A DNA stretch of 64,000 nt, from the NCBI RefSeq assembly GCF_021650975.2, contig NZ_CP091285.1, forward strand, positions 2,232,001 to 2,296,000, in the 5' to 3' direction. Position numbers and translations under genes: made by a program. The notes below the pieces were generated by a model, which had not been told where the DNA came from, made no database searches, and saw nothing but the letters and a program-made list of their open reading frames with translations. This stretch comes from Flavobacterium jumunjinense (lineage in GTDB: Bacteria > Bacteroidota > Bacteroidia > Flavobacteriales > Flavobacteriaceae). Below, piece after piece: positions 25,949 to 35,044 of this stretch; position 1 is the first letter of the stretch; each line of letters starts with the position of its first letter.

Positions 25949-27466
25949 TTATAATAATGATTTGCAAGTCATTGCTGCTGGTTTTTCAATTCCCATTAAA
26001 TCTAGAATAGTAGGTGCTATATCTCCTAAGACACCATTATTTATACTTTTGATGTTTTCATCTATAATAATTAAAGGAACTGGATTTGTTGTGTGTGCAG
26101 TATTAGGACTTCCGTCTGGATTAATCATGGTTTCGCAATTTCCATGATCGGCAATTAATAAAGTAGTATATCCGTTTTCTAAAGCAGTTTCAATCACTTC
26201 TTTTACACAAATATCTACAGCCTCACATGCTTTTATTGCTGCATTCATATCTCCTGTATGACCAACCATATCTCCATTTGCGAAATTTAGGCAAACAAAA
26301 TCTACTTCTCCTTTTTGTAATTCAGGTACTAATGCGTCTTTCAATTCATAGGCGCTCATTTCTGGTTTTAAGTCATAAGTAGCTACTTTTGGAGAGTTTT
26401 TTAAAATTCTAGATTCTCCTTTGAAAGGTTCTTCTCTTCCTCCAGAAAAGAAGAAGGTAACATGCGGATACTTTTCTGTTTCGGCAATTCGTATCTGTTT
26501 TTTACCAGCTTTTTCTAAAACCTCACCTAGTGTTTCAGTAATGTTATCTTTGTCATAAATAACATGAACATTTTGATAAGTATCATCATAATTTGTCATT
26601 GTAACATAGTACAAGTTTAATTTATGCATATTTTGTTCATGAAAATCTTTTTGAGATAATGCTTCGGTTAATTCTCTACCTCTGTCGGTTCTGAAGTTAA
26701 AGAAAACAACAACATCATCGTCTTTTATGGTTGCAATTGAATTTTCTTCTGAATCTACGATTGTAATAGGTTGAATAAATTCATCAGTAACATCATTAGC
26801 GTAACTTTCAAGGACACTCAATGAGCCTTTTCTTGATTTTGTACCTTTCCCGTTTACTAATAAATCATAGGCTAGTTTTACACGTTCCCAACGTTTGTCT
26901 CTATCCATTGCGAAATAGCGACCAATTATTGAAGCTAATTTTGCATTTGTGTTATCGAGATAGTTTTCTAAATCTTCAATATATTTCGCTCCCGATTTAG
27001 GGTCAACATCTCTTCCGTCTGTAAAAGCATGAACAAACATTTTTTGCACACCCGATTCTTGTGCAACATCTATTAAGCCTCTCAAATGTGAAGTATGGGA
27101 ATGAACACCACCATCGGAAACTAAACCTAGAAAGTGAATTGCTTTGTTGTTCTTTTTTGCATATTCAAGAGCGTCCATGTATGGTTTTTCTTGATCGATT
27201 GATTTGTTTGCAACAGCAAGGTTAATTTTAGCTAAATCCTGATAAACAATACGTCCAGCACCAAGATTCATGTGTCCTACTTCGCTATTTCCCATTTGTC
27301 CTTCAGGCAAACCAACATTTAAACCGTCGGTTCTTAGTTGTGCATTAGGATATTTTGTGTATAGGCTATCTATAAAAGGAGTGTTTGCATTATCAATTGC
27401 AGAAACTTTTGGGTCTGGAGATTTTCCCCAGCCGTCAAGTATCATTAAAATTACTTTCTTGTTCAT
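25949..27466 (-). CDS. gpmI: 2,3-bisphosphoglycerate-independent phosphoglycerate mutase
   Basis: 505 residues. Interconverts 3- and 2-phosphoglycerate in glycolysis with two Mn2+ and a phosphoserine. The catalytic Ser61 is in GQMGNSEVGHMNLGAGR. Metal ligands are visible in ILDGWG (D11), DGRDVDPKSG, FANGDMVGHTGD and LIADHGNCETM. The ATG at 27466 (MNKKVILMILDGWG) is preferred over the upstream in-frame ATG at 27493. First gene of a three-gene operon; a -7 element lies at 27481. Confidence 0.97.
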   Translation of the reverse strand: MNKKVILMILDGWGKSPDPKVSAIDNANTPFIDSLYTKYPNAQLRTDGLNVGLPEGQMGNSEVGHMNLGAGRIVYQDLAKINLAVANKSIDQEKPYMDALEYAKKNNKAIHFLGLVSDGGVHSHTSHLRGLIDVAQESGVQKMFVHAFTDGRDVDPKSGAKYIEDLENYLDNTNAKLASIIGRYFAMDRDKRWERVKLAYDLLVNGKGTKSRKGSLSVLESYANDVTDEFIQPITIVDSEENSIATIKDDDVVVFFNFRTDRGRELTEALSQKDFHEQNMHKLNLYYVTMTNYDDTYQNVHVIYDKDNITETLGEVLEKAGKKQIRIAETEKYPHVTFFFSGGREEPFKGESRILKNSPKVATYDLKPEMSAYELKDALVPELQKGEVDFVCLNFANGDMVGHTGDMNAAIKACEAVDICVKEVIETALENGYTTLLIADHGNCETMINPDGSPNTAHTTNPVPLIIIDENIKSINNGVLGDIAPTILDLMGIEKPAAMTCKSLL

Positions 27467-27480
27467 CTGTTTAGTTTTTA

Positions 27481-27488
27481 CAAATATA
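27481..27488 (-). promoter_or_regulatory. -7 promoter element (TATATTTG, minus strand) for gpmI
   Basis: TATATTTG on the minus strand, 14 bases before the gpmI ATG. It supports the downstream start codon, since the in-frame ATG at 27493 would lie upstream of this element. Confidence 0.55.
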
Positions 27489-27573
27489 TGCAATTGTACT
27501 CTCTTTGAGTAGAATACAAAAGAGTAAAATGTAAATAAATTACGAAAACGATTAAGTAAAACGGATTAAATAA

Positions 27574-30006
27574 TTATGCTTTTTTGAACCAACTTTTCGC
27601 TTGATTATAATCGATAAAATAACGAATACTTACAGAAAAAGTATGGCTTAAATTGTCATTTAGCAAAGTATCAAAATTATTGCTAAAATCATTGTCAATA
27701 TCACTTGTAAAATTGGCAGCATTATTTCTGTAAAGTACTGTAGCTTGACTTCCAGGTGCAAACCACCATGAGTAAGAAAAATCTAAGTTCCAAGTACTGA
27801 AATTAGAGTTTTTGTTTGCTGTATAGTCTGTTTTTTCAAGAAGTCTTCCATTCTCTTGTAAAGTGAAAAATTTGTTGTTTTCAGCAATAGACCAGTAGTG
27901 TCTAATTGATAAATTAAAATTCATCCTACTGTTTATGGAAAATTTACTTGTTAAATTATTGTCTAAAGTATTTCTATCCCTCTGGGCAATTATAGTTTCG
28001 TTTGTAGTACTTAAATAATCAATATATCCAATGTTGTTTTTTTGGCTTGAAGGGTTGAATTCGTAGATAAGTGAAAAGCGATCATTAAATCGATACCTAG
28101 GGCGAATACTAATGTCTAAATCATATCTGTCTTCTTGATTGTAAAACAAGTTTGAGAAATTTAAATCTAATGCGAATTTATAATTGTAGTTAGAAGAAAG
28201 TCCTAGCCAATAACTTTGGAGTGTTGGGATAATAAGAAATTTGCCTTCTTTTCTAGGTTCATAATAATCATATCTTTCAAAAGGTTTTATTCTGTATCCA
28301 AAACCAACATAATGGTTATCTTTAGAAGTAGTGTTAATATCTATGCTAAAGTTATTTTGTTGAATTTCACTTGTAACATTATTATGCTCCATGTATGAAT
28401 AAATACCGATATTGAATGAATTGAATATTTTAGTAGGAGATAATATTCTATAACTTGCATTGCTGAAATAGCTGTAATAATTTGTTTGAAAAATAATTCC
28501 TAAATCGTTTTTATCAAAATCTTTAGAAACATATTCTCCACCAAGACCAAAACGAAATTTACCAGAAGTTTCACCAATTGAAAGTGATGATTCTAGACCA
28601 TTTTTGTTTTTTGTGTCGAAAGTATTACTAAGGTTCGCTTTTCCAGAAAGGTTGAAAGTATTTTTTTTAGTATTTAAGTCGAAAATTATACCAGAAACAT
28701 TAGCATCTCTATATTTTCCATCCCTTGTTACATTGGTGTTGATAAAAGTAACAGAAGAGTTTTTATTGAATCTTTGGTCAAGAACTGTAACGTTATAATT
28801 TGTTAAAGGAGATACTGTTTCTTGTTTGGTATTGCCATTAATAGTGTTTCTAACGGTAACATCTGTTTTTTCGGTAATTGCATTTAAAAAACCAATACCT
28901 AAACCGTCGTTGTTTCTTCCAGATACTTTTAAAGCATTAAGTAGATTGGTTGTACTAGGGAAATTATCGATTGTTTCATCATCAGTTAATTCAGGACGAA
29001 ATTTTGGAGAAGCACCAATTCTACGTGTATATAATAAATCACCTTTGCTAAATAAATCGGTGCCTTCTGTAAAGAAAGGACGATTTTCGTTAAACTGTTG
29101 TTCGAAAGGTCCTAAGTTTAATTCTACATTGTCAAATTTAGTTTGTCCAAAATCTGGAATTAAAATTGCATCAAGAGTGAAAGCGTCATTAATTCCATAC
29201 TTAATATCTAGACCACCTTTAAAGGTTAATTCGCTGCCTTCTTTTTTGTTAGAGTTATAATAACTGGAGGCATAAGGAATTAAAAAAAGACGAGTAGGAG
29301 GAGAAATATTTTTGATTCCTTTTAAAATACCTGCTTGTTGCGAAAAAGAATTAATATTGTTGTCAATATGCGACCAAGTATATTTTTGTCGATTACGTCT
29401 AATTTCTCTAAAAAAGTTGATACCCCATGTTTGAACATCTGCTTTTGGGAAACGTAGTGCAGCATATGGTATTCTGATTTCAACAACCCAACCTTTATCT
29501 GTTATTTTGGTTTTACTTTCCCAAATGGCATCCCAAGAATAATCTTCTCCATCTTGTGAGGTGAAATTGCAATCGGCTTGTCCATTTGAAGCAGTAACAT
29601 AAAATTGAAAGTCTTGTTGCCCATCATTATAGCCATTAATGAAAACTCCAAAACTATCTGCAATTCCAGTTTTGTCTCTTTCAGTAAATTCTTTTAATAT
29701 TTTTGAAGGTTCGTTGTCATACAATATAGCTCCAATATATAATGCATTATTGTCATAAAGTACTTTTACTTCAGTTCTTAAGTCATTTTGAGCAATGTTT
29801 CCATTATCGGGTTCAAAGGTGTAAAATTCATCAGCAATAGTTGCTTTTGACCAATTTAATTCATCTAAATTTCCGTCGATTACAATGTTTTCATCTCTTC
29901 TTTCTGCAATTAGATTCTTTTTTTCTTCAAGTGTTTTTCTTTCCTGAGAGAATAAACTTTGTGAAATAAAGAACAATAATATACAGAAAATGAAGTTATT
30001 ATACAT
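27574..30006 (-). CDS. DUF5916 outer-membrane protein with a CBM9-like N-terminal domain
   Basis: 810 residues with a signal peptide (FCILLFFISQSLFSQ). Residues ~35-230 match the carbohydrate-binding family 9-like fold seen in Bacteroidota: IDGNLDELNWSKATIADEF, VKVLYDNNALYIGAILYD, GWVVEIRIPYAALRFP and GINFFREIRRN. Residues ~240-810 are long alternating strands with EQQFNENRPFFTEGTDLFS, the DUF5916 hallmark, and a C-terminal VSIRYFIDYN, consistent with an outer-membrane barrel. Substrate unknown. A -7 element is seen at 30020-30027. Confidence 0.9.
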   Translation of the reverse strand: MYNNFIFCILLFFISQSLFSQERKTLEEKKNLIAERRDENIVIDGNLDELNWSKATIADEFYTFEPDNGNIAQNDLRTEVKVLYDNNALYIGAILYDNEPSKILKEFTERDKTGIADSFGVFINGYNDGQQDFQFYVTASNGQADCNFTSQDGEDYSWDAIWESKTKITDKGWVVEIRIPYAALRFPKADVQTWGINFFREIRRNRQKYTWSHIDNNINSFSQQAGILKGIKNISPPTRLFLIPYASSYYNSNKKEGSELTFKGGLDIKYGINDAFTLDAILIPDFGQTKFDNVELNLGPFEQQFNENRPFFTEGTDLFSKGDLLYTRRIGASPKFRPELTDDETIDNFPSTTNLLNALKVSGRNNDGLGIGFLNAITEKTDVTVRNTINGNTKQETVSPLTNYNVTVLDQRFNKNSSVTFINTNVTRDGKYRDANVSGIIFDLNTKKNTFNLSGKANLSNTFDTKNKNGLESSLSIGETSGKFRFGLGGEYVSKDFDKNDLGIIFQTNYYSYFSNASYRILSPTKIFNSFNIGIYSYMEHNNVTSEIQQNNFSIDINTTSKDNHYVGFGYRIKPFERYDYYEPRKEGKFLIIPTLQSYWLGLSSNYNYKFALDLNFSNLFYNQEDRYDLDISIRPRYRFNDRFSLIYEFNPSSQKNNIGYIDYLSTTNETIIAQRDRNTLDNNLTSKFSINSRMNFNLSIRHYWSIAENNKFFTLQENGRLLEKTDYTANKNSNFSTWNLDFSYSWWFAPGSQATVLYRNNAANFTSDIDNDFSNNFDTLLNDNLSHTFSVSIRYFIDYNQAKSWFKKA

Positions 30007-30019
30007 GAAACTTTTTTAG

Positions 30020-30027
30020 CAAATTTA
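30020..30027 (-). promoter_or_regulatory. -7 promoter element (TAAATTTG, minus strand) for the DUF5916 gene
   Basis: Fits TAnnTTTG on the minus strand, 13 bases before the ATG at 30006. A TTTC rather than TTTG occupies the -33 position 19 bp upstream. Confidence 0.5.
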
Positions 30028-30126
30028 GAATTATTCAATTTTGTACGAAAGAAATTATAGATTTTTTAACGTTTTTTTTATAAAGCCGACTAAAAGCACT
30101 TTTTTTCGATTAAATGCGTAAAAAAA

Positions 30127-30157
30127 TTTGTTTCATTGAAAAAAATGGATATATTTG
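30127..30157 (+). promoter_or_regulatory. Full consensus promoter for the L,D-transpeptidase gene
   Basis: TTTG (30127-30130), a 19-bp spacer and TATATTTG (30150-30157): an exact match to the Bacteroidota sigma-A consensus. The leader to the ATG at 30194 is about 30 bases. Confidence 0.8.
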
Positions 30158-30193
30158 GAACCTTAAATCAACACAATAACTATAACTGACACA

Positions 30194-30931
30194 ATGAATT
30201 ACCGATTATTAACCCTTTTTGCGCTAAGTTTTTTATTTTTGAATTTTACTGCCGTTAGTCACTCTACTGGAGTTGAAGGTGATAAAAAAGGAACTGATCC
30301 AAAATTATTGGCAGCTAAATTAAAGCTATCTCTAGAAGTAAAGTGTAAATCTTTTTATGAAGATATAGAATCAAATAAATATTCATTGCCAAATTTTGAA
30401 AGTTTTTTAAAAGCTTTTGAAGGTTATAATAGTTTGAAAGAGCAAGGGGTAATTGAAAAGGAATATTTAACGATTGTTGATTTTAGTTTGTCAGCAAATG
30501 AAGAAAGAATGTGGGTTATAGATATGACAACTAAAGAAGTTGTATTACGTTCGTTAGTTGCTCATGGAAGAAATTCTGGAGATGTATTTGCAAATGATTT
30601 TTCGAATAGATCCGAATCCTATCAAAGTAGTTTAGGTTTTTATGCAACTGGAGAAACGTATATTGGTAAGCATGGACTTTCTTTGCGTTTAGATGGTTTA
30701 GAATATGGTATAAACGATAAAGCTAGAGATCGTGCTGTGGTTATTCATGGTGCAGAATATGTTTCTGAGGACTTCATAAAATCTAATGGACGTTTAGGTA
30801 GAAGCCTCGGTTGTCCAGCAGTTCCAAATGAAATTTCAGCAGAATTAATTGAACTTATTAAAGATAAATCTTGTCTTTTTATTTATCATCCTTCTAGAAG
30901 TTATATTAGAAAATCTAAATTAGCTTCGTAA
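30194..30931 (+). CDS. Murein L,D-transpeptidase catalytic domain protein
   Basis: 245 residues with a signal peptide (FALSFLFLNFTAVS). The catalytic region holds VVIHGAEYVS (H185) and GRLGRSLGCPAVPNE with nucleophile Cys207, the HxGA...SxGC pattern of YkuD-like enzymes, in the version Pfam treats as a separate 'murein L,D-transpeptidase catalytic domain'. It would cross-link or trim peptidoglycan peptides in the periplasm. It is convergent with a second, unrelated-looking L,D-transpeptidase, and the two overlap by 12 bp. Confidence 0.9.
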   Translation: MNYRLLTLFALSFLFLNFTAVSHSTGVEGDKKGTDPKLLAAKLKLSLEVKCKSFYEDIESNKYSLPNFESFLKAFEGYNSLKEQGVIEKEYLTIVDFSLSANEERMWVIDMTTKEVVLRSLVAHGRNSGDVFANDFSNRSESYQSSLGFYATGETYIGKHGLSLRLDGLEYGINDKARDRAVVIHGAEYVSEDFIKSNGRLGRSLGCPAVPNEISAELIELIKDKSCLFIYHPSRSYIRKSKLAS

Positions 30932-32494
30932 AGAACGATACAGTTTTTTGTCGAGATTATAAATATCCTCACGAAATTGTAACCCGTCTTTGTCTAGCCA
31001 GTTAGTCCAATATAAAAAATAAACATTAATTTCGTTTTGAATAGGAACGGTTTTGATGTTTTTTCTTTTTATGATTGTATCAATGTCAGTTTTTGTTAAT
31101 TTTTTCTTTTCGTTTTTCAATATTTTTTCAGATAAATCCAAAGGATTTTCAATTCTAACACAGCCAGAGCTCAGGGCTCTATATTCTCTTGAAAAATAAT
31201 CTCTATGATTGGTGTCATGAAGGTATACTAAATGCCTATTAGGGAAATTAAATTTCACTAGACCTAAGGAATTATTATATCCAGAATTTTGGACATATCG
31301 ATACGATCGCGCTCTTTCAGAATCCCATTCTTCAGGAGTAACTTTGCTTCCAGTTGAATCATAGATAGTCATTCTAGTTCTTTCAAAATATGTTATATTC
31401 TTCTTTGCAGAAGGAGTAAGGTCTTCTTTAATGATTGTTGGAGGTACTGTCCAAGTAGGGTTAAAGACTAAATTAGATAATTTAGAAGTTAATACAGGAG
31501 TTTTTCTTTTTGGTGTTCCAACAACAATATTGTGCTTTGCTATTGTATCATTTTTAAAAACATAAGCAATTTGATAATCAGGTAGATTTGTGATTAAATA
31601 ATTTTCTCCAAAATCTTTAGGAAACCATTTCCAACGTTCTAAATTAGCTATAATTTGTTCTTTTCTTTCTTCTTTTGAGAAATTTAAGGCTTTGATTGTT
31701 CCGTTTCCAATCACACCATCAGATTTTAAGCCGTTTCTAGCTTGAAACTTCTTGACAGCAATAAAAGTTATCGTGTCGTAAATTGGTGTCGTAATACTGT
31801 CTTTTCTTGTGTAGTCTTTCCAGTAAGCAAGTTTATGTTTAATTGTTATAATTTCGTCAATGGTGTCATGAAATTCAATTTTAGTATCAATTTTATTCTT
31901 TTTGAAGTCATAGTCAGGATACTTGTCTAAAACTAAAAGGCTTTTTTTAATTTGATTATAGATGAAATGCTGTGGTTTAATTTCATTAAATGTTTTATCT
32001 AATGTTTTAGAAGTTATTCCTTTTTCTAAATATGAAGAAAGGGCTATAGTTTTAGTTTTTAAATCCCAGTCGTCATACAATTTCTTTGGATTCAATTTTC
32101 CTTTGTAAAGATGAAGTGCTAGTTTTTCAAAAGTAGTTGTAAGTAAAATGTCATATTCAAATACATCATTGTCTTTTAGGGAATCTCTTTTCTTTTCTAG
32201 TGGCTCAATTTTCTTTAAGTTATAATCATCTGGGTTCAGACCTTCTTTATAGGAGTTTTTAATCTCACTTATTAAATCTTGACGATTTTTTTTGTTAAAC
32301 CATATTTCATGATTGTTTAATTTACTATAGTATAATTTTAAACTATCATTCAGTGTTTCAAAATGTTCAATCGGAATTGGACGACTAATTTCTTTTATTT
32401 CTTCTTTATTTTCAGAAATAGTATCAGTGCTAGGTGTGTTTTTACAACTAATCAAGGAAAGGAAAAAGAAAGTGAAAAGTATATTTTTAATCAT
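30920..32494 (-). CDS. L,D-transpeptidase of the YcbB/LdtD type, lipoprotein
   Basis: 524 residues. Lipoprotein signal with SLISC (Cys at about 17). Layout: a helical scaffold domain, a peptidoglycan-binding domain (AVKKFQARNGLKSDGVIGNGTIKAL, near 250-275) and a C-terminal YkuD catalytic domain with VFNPTWTVPPTI, HDTNHRDYF and the active-site loop ALSSGCVRIENP. It would form 3-3 cross-links in peptidoglycan. YcbB proteins are usually ~550-600 residues, so the length fits. Confidence 0.93.
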   Translation of the reverse strand: MIKNILFTFFFLSLISCKNTPSTDTISENKEEIKEISRPIPIEHFETLNDSLKLYYSKLNNHEIWFNKKNRQDLISEIKNSYKEGLNPDDYNLKKIEPLEKKRDSLKDNDVFEYDILLTTTFEKLALHLYKGKLNPKKLYDDWDLKTKTIALSSYLEKGITSKTLDKTFNEIKPQHFIYNQIKKSLLVLDKYPDYDFKKNKIDTKIEFHDTIDEIITIKHKLAYWKDYTRKDSITTPIYDTITFIAVKKFQARNGLKSDGVIGNGTIKALNFSKEERKEQIIANLERWKWFPKDFGENYLITNLPDYQIAYVFKNDTIAKHNIVVGTPKRKTPVLTSKLSNLVFNPTWTVPPTIIKEDLTPSAKKNITYFERTRMTIYDSTGSKVTPEEWDSERARSYRYVQNSGYNNSLGLVKFNFPNRHLVYLHDTNHRDYFSREYRALSSGCVRIENPLDLSEKILKNEKKKLTKTDIDTIIKRKNIKTVPIQNEINVYFLYWTNWLDKDGLQFREDIYNLDKKLYRSLRS

Positions 32495-32569
32495 AAATAT
32501 TTTTTTTAGCTATTTCTAGATATTCTAATTTTTTAAAGAGTAAACTCTCGTATTGTTATTTGTTTGATG

Positions 32570-32577
32570 CAAAATTA
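32570..32577 (-). promoter_or_regulatory. Possible -7 element (TAATTTTG, minus strand) for the YcbB-like gene
   Basis: Matches TAnnTTTG on the minus strand but lies 75 bases before the ATG at 32494, implying a fairly long leader. No -33 partner is evident. Confidence 0.35.
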
Positions 32578-33090
32578 GGTTTGCTTTTTGTTTTAATGCT
32601 CACTATAAATAGTGATTTTTTATTTTACCTGTCTTTTTTGTCAATTTTCTGTACATAAGATAAGGATTTTCGATTGATTCTATTTCAAAAATGGAGCCAA
32701 ATTTTAAGCGATTAAGAGTAGTGTGGTTTTTTTTGAGGTAATGGGATAAAACCATACCTTGAAATGATCGCAATAATGTTTAAAGAGTACTTGATGTTTT
32801 TTAAAGTCTGTGCTTTGTTTTTTTTATAAAATATATTTGACTTTTCAGAAATTCGAGTAGGTTTTATGTCTTCATTTTTGGAAAAAAAGGAAAAATTGGT
32901 TTTTTTATGTATTAAAACATGAAGCTTAATACAAGATTTCTCTTTGAATGATTTTTTTTTAAACTTCAGCATTTTTTTAAACTTCTCATTTGTAATAAAT
33001 TAGAGTTTGTTGCTGGTAGTATTTTGGGGTGATGTAAAGATAATTGTATTTTTTTTAAAAAAAAACTTGCAATTGAAAATAGAATTGAAG
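32578..33090. other. Gene-poor AT-rich stretch upstream of the tRNA cluster
   Basis: About 510 bases of very AT-rich sequence with many homopolymer runs. The only open frame of note (86 codons, minus strand, 32712-32972) is lysine/asparagine-rich low-complexity sequence with no recognisable motif and no promoter, so I do not call it a gene. The end of the stretch leads into the tRNA promoter. Confidence 0.6.
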
Positions 33091-33098
33091 TATATTTG
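33066..33098 (+). promoter_or_regulatory. Promoter of the tRNA-Gly cluster
   Basis: CTTG (33066-33069) and a good -7 element TATATTTG (33091-33098) with a 21-bp spacer, 12 bases before the first tRNA. Confidence 0.65.
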
Positions 33099-33109
33099 CA
33101 CTCACAAAA

Positions 33110-33185
<76 letters not shown>

Positions 33186-33220
33186 AAACTTTGATGTAAG
33201 TTTTAAAAGAATCATCACCT

Positions 33221-33296
<76 letters not shown>

Positions 33297-33331
33297 AAAC
33301 TTTGATGTAAGTTTTAAAAGAATCATCACCT

Positions 33332-33407
<76 letters not shown>

Positions 33408-33410
33408 AAA

Positions 33411-33442
33411 AAAACCTCAAAATTTTTGTTTGAGGTTTTTTT
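33411..33442 (+). terminator. Terminator of the tRNA-Gly cluster
   Basis: 11-bp stem AAAACCTCAAA/TTTGAGGTTTT (33411-33421 with 33429-33439) followed by Ts. The A-rich 5' arm may also help end the leftward pepE transcript. Confidence 0.85.
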
Positions 33443-33446
33443 GTTT

Positions 33447-34154
33447 TTATTTTAGAGTGTTTAGTTCTGTTTCAGGTTCAATTTCAATCGGTTCTTGGTT
33501 TTGTTTGAATAATCGAGCAGTTAGTTCTCCTTTTAATTTTATAGAATCACCATTAACTTCCAGCCAACTTCCTTCTCTTAATCCTAAAACGGGTTGCGGA
33601 TTATAAGCGTGAAATTCTTTAATGCGTGTTTCTCTAGTTTCTCCCATGTGTTTAGAGTTGGTGTCAGGGTCTAAATAATGAGGATTAATATTAAAGGAAA
33701 CGAAACCTAATGTTCTAAAACTTGGTGGATATACAATAGGCATGTCGTTTGTTGTATTCATTGTTAAGCCACAGATATTACTTCCTGCGCTTGTTCCAAG
33801 ATAAGGAGTTCCATTTTTAACTGCTTTTTCAATAGTGTCCAGAACATTATTTCGGTATAGTTCACTCACTAACACAAAAGTGTTTCCACCACCAGTAAAA
33901 ATAGCTTCAGCATTTTCAATTGCCTTTTGAGGATTTTCGAATTCATGTATTCCTTTAACCTCTTTATTAATGCTTAAAAATGATTCTCTTACGATTGAAG
34001 TGTATTCATCATGTGATATTCCACCTGGTCTGGCATAAGGAATAAATAAAATTGTAGATGCGTTTTTGAAATGTTTTTCAAGTAATGGAAGTAAATAATC
34101 TAAATACGTTCCATTATGAAGTGTTGAAGTACTTGCTATAATTATATTTCTCAT
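33447..34154 (-). CDS. pepE: Dipeptidase E (alpha-aspartyl dipeptidase)
   Basis: 235 residues, peptidase family S51, cytoplasmic. It cleaves N-terminal Asp dipeptides. The nucleophile Ser122 is in YLGTSAGSNICG, preceded by the FTGGGNTFVLV oxyanion region; TNDMPIVYPPSF and FNINPHYLDPD carry further conserved residues. Length equals the Salmonella enzyme (~230). Monocistronic; it is divergent from the 34271 operon. Confidence 0.93.
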   Translation of the reverse strand: MRNIIIASTSTLHNGTYLDYLLPLLEKHFKNASTILFIPYARPGGISHDEYTSIVRESFLSINKEVKGIHEFENPQKAIENAEAIFTGGGNTFVLVSELYRNNVLDTIEKAVKNGTPYLGTSAGSNICGLTMNTTNDMPIVYPPSFRTLGFVSFNINPHYLDPDTNSKHMGETRETRIKEFHAYNPQPVLGLREGSWLEVNGDSIKLKGELTARLFKQNQEPIEIEPETELNTLK

Positions 34155-34225
34155 TTTTTATTTTTTTTCAAAATTACATTTTTTCAATTAACAAAAGTTT
34201 ATAATCTTATTAGTATTTAATTGGC

Positions 34226-34259
34226 ACAAAACTCTATTAATTTTACAAAACTCTATTAA
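34226..34259. repeat. Two 15-bp direct repeats in a divergent intergenic region
   Basis: ACAAAACTCTATTAA occurs at 34226-34240 and 34245-34259 (19-bp period) just before the ATG at 34271 and upstream of divergent pepE. It could be a regulator site or slippage duplication. Confidence 0.7.
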
Positions 34260-34270
34260 ATTAATAATTA

Positions 34271-35044
34271 ATGTCAAGAAAAATACTTCTTCTATTCCTT
34301 TTTCCTCTTTTCCTTTGGTCTCAAAGCGATTCAATTTTTAATGGTAAAATTGTTTCGGAATCTGATTTTTTAGATGAAATACATATTATTAATGTTTCTG
34401 AAGGTACTGGAGTGGTTTCTGAACGAGGCGGCTACTTTAAGATTAAAGCTAAGGTAAATGATACTTTGATGTTTAGTGCGGTGTATTTAAAAGGATATCA
34501 AAGAGTTGTAGTTGCTAGCGATTTTACCAAAGATCTTGTGTTTATTCCAATGGAAGCTCATATTAATCAATTATCTGAGGTAACCTTAACAAAATATAGG
34601 AATATTAATGCTGAAGCTTTAGGGATTGTTCCAAAAGGGCAAAGACGCTATACTCCAGCGGAAAGAAAGTTAGTGACGGCTGGAGATTTTAAATGGTATA
34701 GTCCGTTGTTAATTCCTGTAGGAGGAATGGATGTTGATGGTCTTATCAATGCAATAAGCGGAAGGACAAAAATGCTTAAAAAAGAGCTAGAAGTTGAAAG
34801 GAAAGAAAGGCTACAAGAAAAAACGAGTGATATTTTTCAAAAAGAATATATTATAAATACGTTAAAAATTCCAGAAGATTATGTAGAAGGATTTCTTTTT
34901 TATGTTGTAGAAGATCCAAGATATGTTAATGTTATGAAAGGTGATAATAAAACAATGGCAACATTTATTTTAAGTCAATTAGCCTCTGAATATATTGAAC
35001 TTAAAGAATTGAATAAAAAAGAAAAGAAAGATGAAAAGAAATAA
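34271..35044 (+). CDS. Exported carboxypeptidase-regulatory-like protein 1
   Basis: 257 residues with a signal peptide (MSRKILLLFLFPLFLWSQ). Residues ~22-95 form a CarboxypepD_reg-like beta-sandwich (FNGKIVSESDFLDEIHIINV, GYFKIKAKVNDTLMFSAVY, YQRVVV), as at the N-terminus of TonB-dependent receptors but without plug or barrel. The rest is helical. It is the first gene of a four-gene operon and overlaps its neighbour by 14 bp; the next product has the same domain plan. No enzymatic motif. Confidence 0.82.
   Translation: MSRKILLLFLFPLFLWSQSDSIFNGKIVSESDFLDEIHIINVSEGTGVVSERGGYFKIKAKVNDTLMFSAVYLKGYQRVVVASDFTKDLVFIPMEAHINQLSEVTLTKYRNINAEALGIVPKGQRRYTPAERKLVTAGDFKWYSPLLIPVGGMDVDGLINAISGRTKMLKKELEVERKERLQEKTSDIFQKEYIINTLKIPEDYVEGFLFYVVEDPRYVNVMKGDNKTMATFILSQLASEYIELKELNKKEKKDEKK

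Noticed and set aside
32712..32972. 86-codon minus-strand frame
   Set aside because: Low-complexity Lys/Asn-rich sequence in an AT-rich gap, with no motif, promoter or ribosome-binding context.
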